DNA from: Pantoea sp. At-9b
GTDB lineage: Bacteria; Pseudomonadota; Gammaproteobacteria; Enterobacterales; Enterobacteriaceae
Length of the DNA: 64,000 nt
Direction: 5' to 3'
Assembly (NCBI RefSeq): GCF_000175935.2
Contig: NC_014842.1
Location: forward strand, 52,878-116,877
In this document: positions 58,336 through 64,000 of the stretch, in pieces
How the letters are laid out: each line of letters begins with the position of its first letter
Numbering within the stretch: position 1 is the stretch's first letter
Notes under the pieces: model-generated
Databases searched by the model: none
Seen by the model: only the letters and a program-made list of their open reading frames with translations
What the model was told of the DNA's origin: nothing
Made by a program: the position numbers and the translations under genes

Positions 58336-60126
58336 ATGAATGACAGACTTACCTTTCCGTATGTGCGTAACGTGCTGGCGGTGTTTTTAATTTTTTTCGC
58401 CGGCCTGACGCAGGCCGAAGCGGCCCTGCAGTCCTTAACGCCCGTGAGGCCGGTAATGTCCTGCAGCACTTTAGGAGCAACCCGTATTACTGAGGGCGTA
58501 GATGCAGGAGTCAGCATCAACTCGGCGCGGGAGCTGAAAACCTCACAGGGCACTTTCTGTCTGGTCAGCGCAACACTTTCACCGTCAGTCGGGGTTCAGG
58601 TCGCTTTACCTGAAGATAAGTGGACGCAGCGCCTGCTTCAGGTGGGCTGCGGAGGCCTGTGTGGCCAGATTAACCTCGGGTTGTCCGATGCAAAAGGCTG
58701 CATACCGGCGATGAACGGTGAATTTGCCGTATCCTCAACCGACATGGGCCACTCGGGCAGTATGATGGACGCCGCCTGGGCGCTTGACCCTCAGAAACGT
58801 ATTGATTTTGCCTACCGCGCGCAGCATGTTACGGCACAATTTACAAAAGCGGTTATCCGGACTTTCTACGGACAACCGCAACAATATGCCTATTTCATGG
58901 GGTGCTCAGACGGAGGGCGTGAGGCGCTGATGGAGGCCCAGCGCTACCCTGAAGATTTTAACGGAATAAGCGCGGGCGCACCCGCTGCGTGGTTTTCAAC
59001 GCAGAACTCATTTTTCCACGGCTGGAACGTCACGGCGAATCTGCGTGCAGACGGTACGCCTGTCCTGCTTCAGAGTCGCCTTGCGCTGCTCCATGAAGCA
59101 GTAATAACACACTGCCCTTCGCTTTCCGGCGTCAGTGACGGCTTGCTGGAAAATCCTTTCGCCTGCCATTTTTCACGGACCTGGATAAGCCAGTGCGCGC
59201 CTGGTGAGCAGGATAAAAGCGCCTGCATGACTTCAGAAGAGCTTAAGGTTGCTGATAACCTTTACCGCGGCGCACATGATGACATGGGAAATCAGTTTGT
59301 TCCGGCGGGGCTGCCAGCCGGCTCCGAGTTGCGATGGCCGGTTCCTGCTAAAGCAGGGGAACGTTCAATGTCGGAAATGATGGCGCTCCCTGCTCTGCAG
59401 TACATTTTACTGCCCGGTGGAAAGCAGTCGCTGAATCAGATCTCCGACTTTGCTTTCAATCGCGAAAACTTCAGAAGGGTTGCGGAGCTGGCGCCGCTTT
59501 ATAACGCCACAAATACCAATCTGGAACCTTTCAGAGCCACAGGCGGCCGACTGATCCTCTGGCATGGACTGGCGGATGATTCGATCACCCCCGCCGGCAC
59601 CGTTGACTATTTCCGGGGAGTCCAGCAAAAGTTAGGGATAAAGAAAACGGATTCATTTATGCGTCTTTTCCTGCTGCCGGGTGTGGCGCACTGCGGTAAC
59701 GGTGAGGGGCCGGACCAGGTCGACCTGCTTTCAGCGCTAATGGACTGGACGGAGAAAGGCGTGGCGCCGGACAGTCTGATCGCAGGTAAAACAGCATCCA
59801 TTGAGCAGCAACCTTCTGAACCGCCTGCGGGAACCCCACCGGACAAGGCAGGCACTCAGGACGCATCCGCGCATTTTCACGGGGACCAGAAGCAGGGGCT
59901 GCCTTATGCAGAAGCCCCTGCGGCCTTCACCATGACGCGCCCGATATTTCCTTACCCATATGTGGCACATTATCGCGGAAAGGGAGACCCGCGCAACGCC
60001 GCTAATTACGTCCCGGTGCAAGCGGACTACGGCAGCCTGAGGATGGTCTCACCTGTAAGCAGCCTGCTGGGGTCTGATAACCAGCGCGCGTACAGCGTAG
60101 TTAATGGCAGGCTGGTCTCCCGGTGA
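58336..60126 (+). CDS. Tannase/feruloyl esterase family secreted protein
   Basis: 596 residues from the ATG at 58336 (GGAG seven bases upstream; ATG at 58324 also in frame). Signal peptide of about 29 residues ending AEA. The nucleophile motif is GCSDGGRE (Ser near 192 with Cys just before it), the acid is in WHGLADDSITP (near 417) and the base in GVAHCGNG (near 455 with following Cys), the CS-D-HC arrangement of tannases. It should hydrolyse phenolic esters such as gallate or ferulate esters outside the cytoplasm, pointing to plant-associated life. Intact frame. Confidence 0.9.
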   Translation: MNDRLTFPYVRNVLAVFLIFFAGLTQAEAALQSLTPVRPVMSCSTLGATRITEGVDAGVSINSARELKTSQGTFCLVSATLSPSVGVQVALPEDKWTQRLLQVGCGGLCGQINLGLSDAKGCIPAMNGEFAVSSTDMGHSGSMMDAAWALDPQKRIDFAYRAQHVTAQFTKAVIRTFYGQPQQYAYFMGCSDGGREALMEAQRYPEDFNGISAGAPAAWFSTQNSFFHGWNVTANLRADGTPVLLQSRLALLHEAVITHCPSLSGVSDGLLENPFACHFSRTWISQCAPGEQDKSACMTSEELKVADNLYRGAHDDMGNQFVPAGLPAGSELRWPVPAKAGERSMSEMMALPALQYILLPGGKQSLNQISDFAFNRENFRRVAELAPLYNATNTNLEPFRATGGRLILWHGLADDSITPAGTVDYFRGVQQKLGIKKTDSFMRLFLLPGVAHCGNGEGPDQVDLLSALMDWTEKGVAPDSLIAGKTASIEQQPSEPPAGTPPDKAGTQDASAHFHGDQKQGLPYAEAPAAFTMTRPIFPYPYVAHYRGKGDPRNAANYVPVQADYGSLRMVSPVSSLLGSDNQRAYSVVNGRLVSR

Positions 60127-60194
60127 CAGGGTTGTACGGCTGACCGAGCGCGTAAAGAGAATATCGCTCTTCTGTTAGGTCAGGGGACTGCGGC

Positions 60195-60218
60195 CTGGTC
60201 ACGCCATGACGTGACCAG
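60195..60218 (+). terminator. Hairpin after esterase gene
   Basis: CTGGTCACG (60195-60203) and CGTGACCAG (60210-60218) form a perfect 9-bp stem with a 6-base loop, about 70 bases after the stop; no T-run follows directly. Possibly a terminator or an operator for the next gene. Confidence 0.45.
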
Positions 60219-60330
60219 GTTCACCCATATTTATGAAAAACTTCAATAATTTTACGATGCCTTAGCAGGTTACCGCAGGAAAAGATTTTCAGTCCATATA
60301 AGCTTTATTTTTTACATGTGAGCTGATGAA

Positions 60331-61089
60331 TTGAAAGTACTGACCTTATTGCGCGGCCTTCCATTGTTTGCCCTGAGCCTTTTTTCGTCCGGGGCCATGG
60401 CCAGCGTCGACATTTTTACCGTTCCTGATGATCCTTCCACGGCTACAAGTGATTTTGCAGGTAACGTTCAGGGCAGCTACGCCCATCAGGGAGGTAATTC
60501 CCGGACATCTACCATTTCGGCTGATTCAACGCTGACCTGGTTTGATAAGGCGAACGCTTACAGCCTCTGGGGAGAAGCCTACAACTACAGCTCTGATGAC
60601 ACCCGTTCCTCCGAGAAATATCAGGCGGGCCTGCGCCTGCGGCATAACCTGGACGGCAAAAATTTCCTTTTCGGACAGAGCGGGTGGTCAGGCGACAGAT
60701 TCAACGGGTACCGCGGCCGCTACACCACGGTAGCCGGATACGGCAGGCAGATATTCAGCGGGCCGCTTCACACGCTGCGCGCTGAAGCCGGCCCTGGCGT
60801 CAGGCATGATGAGTTCACTGACGGTAGCGGAACGACCAACGCGCTTGCCTATACTGCGCTGAGCTATTCTTACAAGCTCACTGACGCCGCTTATTTCATC
60901 CAGGGCGTTTCTGTGCTTGCTTCGAGAGATTCCACGCTTAATTCCGAAACCGGCATAAGAATTGATCTGAATAAAAGGTTCGCCCTGAAAGTGACGTATA
61001 ACTACACGCATAATTCAAAGCCGCCTTCCACCGCGCCGGACAAAACCGACACAAAAACGCAGGTTTCCATTGTATATAACATTCCCTGA
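60331..61089 (+). CDS. DUF481-like outer-membrane beta-barrel protein
   Basis: 252 residues from a TTG at 60331 (no better ATG in frame; an ATG at 60326 is out of frame). Signal peptide of about 24 residues ending AMA. The mature protein alternates in hydrophobicity, rich in Tyr, Gly and Ser and ending in a strand with terminal hydrophobic residues (VSIVYNIP), as outer-membrane barrels do. Resembles YdiY/DUF481. Next to the esterase it may import or tolerate aromatic substrates; this is inference. Confidence 0.7.
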   Translation: MKVLTLLRGLPLFALSLFSSGAMASVDIFTVPDDPSTATSDFAGNVQGSYAHQGGNSRTSTISADSTLTWFDKANAYSLWGEAYNYSSDDTRSSEKYQAGLRLRHNLDGKNFLFGQSGWSGDRFNGYRGRYTTVAGYGRQIFSGPLHTLRAEAGPGVRHDEFTDGSGTTNALAYTALSYSYKLTDAAYFIQGVSVLASRDSTLNSETGIRIDLNKRFALKVTYNYTHNSKPPSTAPDKTDTKTQVSIVYNIP

Positions 61090-61109
61090 CGCAGGGATCT
61101 TTCAGTCCG

Positions 61110-61142
61110 CCATCAGGGCAACCACTTTCGTTGCCCTGATGG
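61110..61142. terminator. Perfect stem-loop after the DUF481-like gene
   Basis: CCATCAGGGCAAC (61110-61122) and GTTGCCCTGATGG (61130-61142), 13-bp perfect arms with a 7-base loop. No T-run, so it could be rho-dependent, an RNA stabiliser or an element shared with the next gene. Confidence 0.55.
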
Positions 61143-61285
61143 CCACTTATCACATCACACACTCAGCAGACCTCCGGTCTGATACGCTGAGACCTTCTGA
61201 GGAGAGGTAAATGAGAAAAATAGTTCTGCTGTTACTGGCGTTAAGCTGCACAGCAGTAAGCGTCGCATTTAGACCGTATTGACGT

Positions 61286-62857
61286 TCAAGCAGAAGTAAG
61301 GTCTACCTTCCATGGCAGCAGATCGCGGACCCGGTTCACCGGCCAGTCCTGGATATGACCGATGACGTAACGCAGCCACGCCTCGGGTTCAACGCCGTTA
61401 AGCCGGCAGGTGCCGATCAGCGAGTACAGAACAGCCGCGCTTTCCCCGCCCGCGTCTGAACCGGCGAACAGCCAGTTTTTCCGGCCCAGGGCTACACCAC
61501 GCAGCGCGTTCTCCGCGATGTTGTTGTCTATCTCTGCCCAGCCGTTGCTGCAGTACAGGTTCAGCGCGTCCCACTGCTTCAGCAGGTACGCGAACGCCTT
61601 CGCCGTATCCGAGTGGCGCGACAGCACTATCATCTGCCCCTGTATCCAGTCATACAGCGATAGCATAAGCGGGACGGTCCGCACTTTCCGGACCGCCAGT
61701 CGTTTCTCTGCCGGACTGCCGCGTATATCTGCCTCGATGGCATACAGCTCACCGATTCGCTTCAGCGCTTCTGTTGTGATGTCGGTCGGGGTTCGGACGT
61801 GGACGTCGTGGATTTTCCGACGGGCGTGCGCCATGCAGGCCGCTTCCGTGATGCGCCCGTCTTCGTACAGGGCATTATAGCCACCGTAAGCATCCGCCTG
61901 CAGGATACCGCTGTACCCGGCAAGGTGTTGCTGCGGATGCATTCCCTTACGGTCCGGTGAGTACGCGAACCAGACCGCAGGCGGAAGCTGTGAACCCGCG
62001 TTGCGGTCATCCCGCACGTACACCCACAGCCGGGCCGTCCGGGTTTTGCCGCTGCCCGGTTCCTGCACCGGCACCGGGATATCGTCAGTATGCACCTTGC
62101 CCGGCATCAGCACGTACTGACGCAGCAGCTCATACAGTGGCTCCAGCAGTTCGCTGACCGCGCCGGACCAGCGCCCCAGCGTGGCACGACTCAGCTCCAC
62201 GCCCTGACGACGGTAGATTTCTGACTGCCGGTAGTGTGGTGTGTGCTCTGCGAACTTCGCGGTGACGATTCGGGCCAGCAGACCGGAACCGGCGTAGCTG
62301 CGCTCTATGGGATTTGAAGGCGTGGGGGCCTGAACGATGTGGTCACAGCTGCGGCAGGCCAGTTTGGGCCGCTGCGTTTCGATAACCTTAAAGGCGCTGT
62401 TGATGAGCTCCAGTTGCTCTGACATGTCGCAGCCCAACGCGCTGAGTTCTCCGCCGCATGCCGGGCAGGTGATTTCTGCCGGCAACAGCGTGCGGGTTTC
62501 GCGCGGGAGTGTGATGGGGAGCGGTTTACGGGCGGAAGACTGGCGCAGCGGCTGTGGCAGTACCGGGTCATTCTGCTCGCCCAGCACCTCGGCCATCTCC
62601 TCCTGCAGGGCATCGATGCGCTCCTCAGCCTCGCGCACCTGGCGCTGCGTTTTCTCACGCAGCTTTTCGGAGCTTTTGCCGAACTGCATGCGCTGCAGCT
62701 TAGCGACCAGCGCCTTCAGCCGGCTGATTTCGCTGGCGTACGCCGCCACCCGCTGCGAGAGCAGACGGTTATACTCCGCCATTTTGCGGATGGTGGTTTG
62801 CTGCTCCTGCAGCAGCGCCCTGATCCGGGCATTTTCATCAGGGTGTGAGATGTCCAT
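61286..62857 (-). CDS. tnpC: IS66-family transposase TnpC, copy 2
   Basis: 523 residues, colinear with copy 1, with a coiled coil at the N-terminus, the zinc-finger-like CPACGG and CRSCDH pairs, HTDDIPVPV near 251 and [14 protein letters not shown] near 450. Intact. Differences from copy 1 are scattered, so the two are related but not recent duplicates of each other. Confidence 0.95.
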   Translation of the reverse strand: MDISHPDENARIRALLQEQQTTIRKMAEYNRLLSQRVAAYASEISRLKALVAKLQRMQFGKSSEKLREKTQRQVREAEERIDALQEEMAEVLGEQNDPVLPQPLRQSSARKPLPITLPRETRTLLPAEITCPACGGELSALGCDMSEQLELINSAFKVIETQRPKLACRSCDHIVQAPTPSNPIERSYAGSGLLARIVTAKFAEHTPHYRQSEIYRRQGVELSRATLGRWSGAVSELLEPLYELLRQYVLMPGKVHTDDIPVPVQEPGSGKTRTARLWVYVRDDRNAGSQLPPAVWFAYSPDRKGMHPQQHLAGYSGILQADAYGGYNALYEDGRITEAACMAHARRKIHDVHVRTPTDITTEALKRIGELYAIEADIRGSPAEKRLAVRKVRTVPLMLSLYDWIQGQMIVLSRHSDTAKAFAYLLKQWDALNLYCSNGWAEIDNNIAENALRGVALGRKNWLFAGSDAGGESAAVLYSLIGTCRLNGVEPEAWLRYVIGHIQDWPVNRVRDLLPWKVDLTSA

Positions 62858-62876
62858 GACCCCACTTTACAGCAGG

Positions 62877-63224
62877 TTATATCCGCAGACCAGGGCGTTC
62901 CGTCCGCTGCGGGTGCTTCCAGTTAATGCCTTCCAGCAACATGGACAGCTGCGCCGGCGTCAGGTGGACTTTTCCGTCGCGGGTCACCGGCCAGACGAAG
63001 CGCCCGCGCTCCAGGCGTTTGGTGAACAGGCACAGGCCGTCCCGATCCGCCCACAGCACCTTTATCATGTCGCCGCGGCGACCACGGAAGATGAACAGGT
63101 GCCCGCCGAACGGGTCAGCACGAAGCGTATTCTGCACCTTTGATGCCAGACCGTTGAAGCCGTTTCTCATATCAGTGATGCCGGCAACCAGCCAGATGCG
63201 TGAGCCTGCGGGGGGAGATATCAT
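62877..63224 (-). CDS. tnpB: IS66 accessory protein TnpB, copy 2
   Basis: 115 residues, nearly identical to copy 1 (IWLVAGITDMRNGFNGLASKVQ, HLFIFRGRRGDMIKVLWADRDGL). Overlaps tnpA by four bases. Confidence 0.95.
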   Translation of the reverse strand: MISPPAGSRIWLVAGITDMRNGFNGLASKVQNTLRADPFGGHLFIFRGRRGDMIKVLWADRDGLCLFTKRLERGRFVWPVTRDGKVHLTPAQLSMLLEGINWKHPQRTERPGLRI

Positions 63225-63856
63225 CGGCTCCCTCCTTTCATTTCACGGATGAGCACCTGCAGCATTTCCGGCGTCAGTGTGCCTTTCAGCCTCACGGTAC
63301 CGGAAGGAAGAACCAGTTCGCAGCACAGTGTTTCACCGGACGTATTTTCCGGCCCGGAGGCCGGAACGGCAACGGTTCTGTCCGGTTCGGCGGACAGCAT
63401 GACAGGAAGCAGTGCCGGCTCACAGTTGTGTGGAAGCAACAGGCCTTTCCGATAAAGGCAGCGCCAGTTGAACAGCAGGTTATCGTTAATGCCGTTTTCG
63501 CGTGCCAGTTGGGCCACATTAGTGCCTGGCTGAAGTGATTTTTCGACCAGTGCGATTTTGAACGCTCGCGGGAAGTTTGGTCTGCGGATGCGCTTTCTGA
63601 CGATCGGTTTTGCGGTCATAACGGTAACCACAGGTGCTGGCGGTGCGCTGGAGAGAGGGCGGTAAAGACACTCATCCAGTTTTTGTTCCGACATGGCGGA
63701 GGGCAAAGGCCATGAAAGCCCGGCTTTCCGGAAGCGAACAAAAAGATCGCAAACGGTCGTTTTTGGAATTCCCAGACGGCGTCCGGCCTCGACCCGGGCT
63801 AAATTCTCGTCGAAGTGCAGATGCAGGGCTTCAAGTAGCCAGGTCCGGTGTTTCAT
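63221..63856 (-). CDS. tnpA: IS66 TnpA-like protein with extra N-terminal HTH, copy 2
   Basis: 211 residues. The N-terminal segment (AGRRLGIPKTTVCDLFVRFRKAGLSWPLPSAMSEQKLDECLY) resembles the IstA/IS21-type HTH region. The C-terminal part (FKIALVEKSLQPGTNVAQLARENGINDNLLFNWR) is the usual TnpA HTH. The start has no clear ribosome-binding site and lies beside a palindrome at 63862-63887. Confidence 0.85.
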   Translation of the reverse strand: MKHRTWLLEALHLHFDENLARVEAGRRLGIPKTTVCDLFVRFRKAGLSWPLPSAMSEQKLDECLYRPLSSAPPAPVVTVMTAKPIVRKRIRRPNFPRAFKIALVEKSLQPGTNVAQLARENGINDNLLFNWRCLYRKGLLLPHNCEPALLPVMLSAEPDRTVAVPASGPENTSGETLCCELVLPSGTVRLKGTLTPEMLQVLIREMKGGSR

Positions 63857-63861
63857 ACGCT

Positions 63862-63887
63862 AATGTCCATTATAAATGATGGACATT
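63862..63887. promoter_or_regulatory. Palindrome at the tnpA start of IS66 copy 2
   Basis: AATGTCCAT (63862-63870) and ATGGACATT (63879-63887), 9-bp perfect arms, within the space between the right end and tnpA. Probably an operator through which a transposase subunit limits its own expression. Confidence 0.5.
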
Positions 63888-64000
63888 ATTGTCACGGAGC
63901 CGGAGGGAAACGGACAGACGGTCTATATGAGACGCTTACGCACAGCATCACTTTCAGGCTGCGTATGGCCGTGGTGGGGCCCGGGCGGCGGACCCGCGCA

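Larger units (their letters stand above)
61256..63939 (-). mobile_element. IS66-family insertion sequence, 2684 bp, copy 2
   Basis: Inverted ends GTAAGCGTCGCATTTAGACC (61256) and, on the minus strand, GTAAGCGTCTCATATAGACC (from 63939). The 8-bp duplication GCACAGCA lies at 61248-61255 and 63940-63947. Carries tnpA, tnpB and tnpC intact, with only 30 bases between the tnpC stop and the left end. TnpC and TnpB are close to copy 1, while TnpA and the end repeats differ more. Confidence 0.93.
61211..64000 (+). pseudogene. Small lipoprotein gene interrupted by the second IS66-family element
   Basis: ATG at 61211 follows GGAGAGG at 61201-61207. The first 15 codons (to 61255) precede the IS; removing the IS and one duplication joins them in frame to bases from 63948 on. 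The product starts MRKIVLLLLALSCTA and continues SLSGC, a lipobox, followed by Trp/Pro/Gly-rich sequence. The gene runs past the window end. Both halves stay open, so the insertion is recent. Confidence 0.75.

Noticed and set aside
48239-63939. Composite transposon made of the two co-directional IS66 elements
   Set aside because: Each element has its own perfect 8-bp target duplication, so they inserted independently.

Overview
The window looks like part of a large conjugative plasmid of an enterobacterium, probably Enterobacter, Pantoea, Kosakonia or a close relative. Four things support this: a complete F-type (MOBF12) transfer region, an IncFII/IncL-M/I-complex-type replicon and a RepFIB-like replicon close together, Hha and HigBA modules, and GC-rich enterobacterial codon use broken by low-GC islands. 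Similarity to pECL_A-type IncFII/IncFIB plasmids is my impression only; no search was run. No rRNA, tRNA or CRISPR was seen.

Layout. 1-3545: small leading-region genes of unknown function (one tandem paralogous pair) and a DUF932 gene cut by an in-frame amber codon. 3568-6683: gene X-type lytic transglycosylase (minus strand), an F-like oriT nic site, two tandem repeat arrays, traM, a double ribbon-helix-helix TraY-like gene on the minus strand, and a regulatory region with a CRP-type site. 6684-39227: one long plus-strand transfer operon in F order (traA L E K B - V - C trbI W - U trbC N F - trbB - H G S T - D I). It also carries non-F genes: an RfaH/NusG-family antiterminator, several small membrane proteins, an RHH-like protein and a P-loop-like ORF. 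traJ, traX and finO were not found; a DsbA-like thiol oxidoreductase follows traI.

40200-45820: replication. An antisense RNA, a 17-residue leader peptide and a predicted RNA pseudoknot control repA. A second initiator of RepFIB type is flanked by iterons on both sides, next to an AT-rich segment with four GATC sites. A wHTH-like gene and hha (overlapping an unknown gene) lie here. 45982-48230: a PLD-type nuclease with an altered HKD motif, a DUF1173 gene and a KTSC-domain gene.

48228-64000: accessory and mobile DNA. A 5.0-kb IS66-family transposon (48239-53272, exact 8-bp target duplication GAAAATAA) carries passenger genes (HxlR regulator, flavodoxin-fold quinone reductase, divergent carbamoyltransferase-like protein). 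It interrupts a gene that can be rebuilt exactly. Next come a DUF4225 gene with a convergent membrane protein, a HigBA toxin-antitoxin with a palindromic operator, a degraded IS3-family element, a tannase/feruloyl-esterase-like protein and an outer-membrane protein. A second IS66-family element (61256-63939, target duplication GCACAGCA) interrupts a small lipoprotein gene.

Working model: TraM, TraY and TraI process oriT on the minus strand, so the segment below 4300 enters the recipient first. TraD couples the relaxosome to the F-type secretion channel. TraS and TraT exclude like donors. The RfaH-like protein and the CRP site probably tune operon expression in place of the missing TraJ/FinO circuit.
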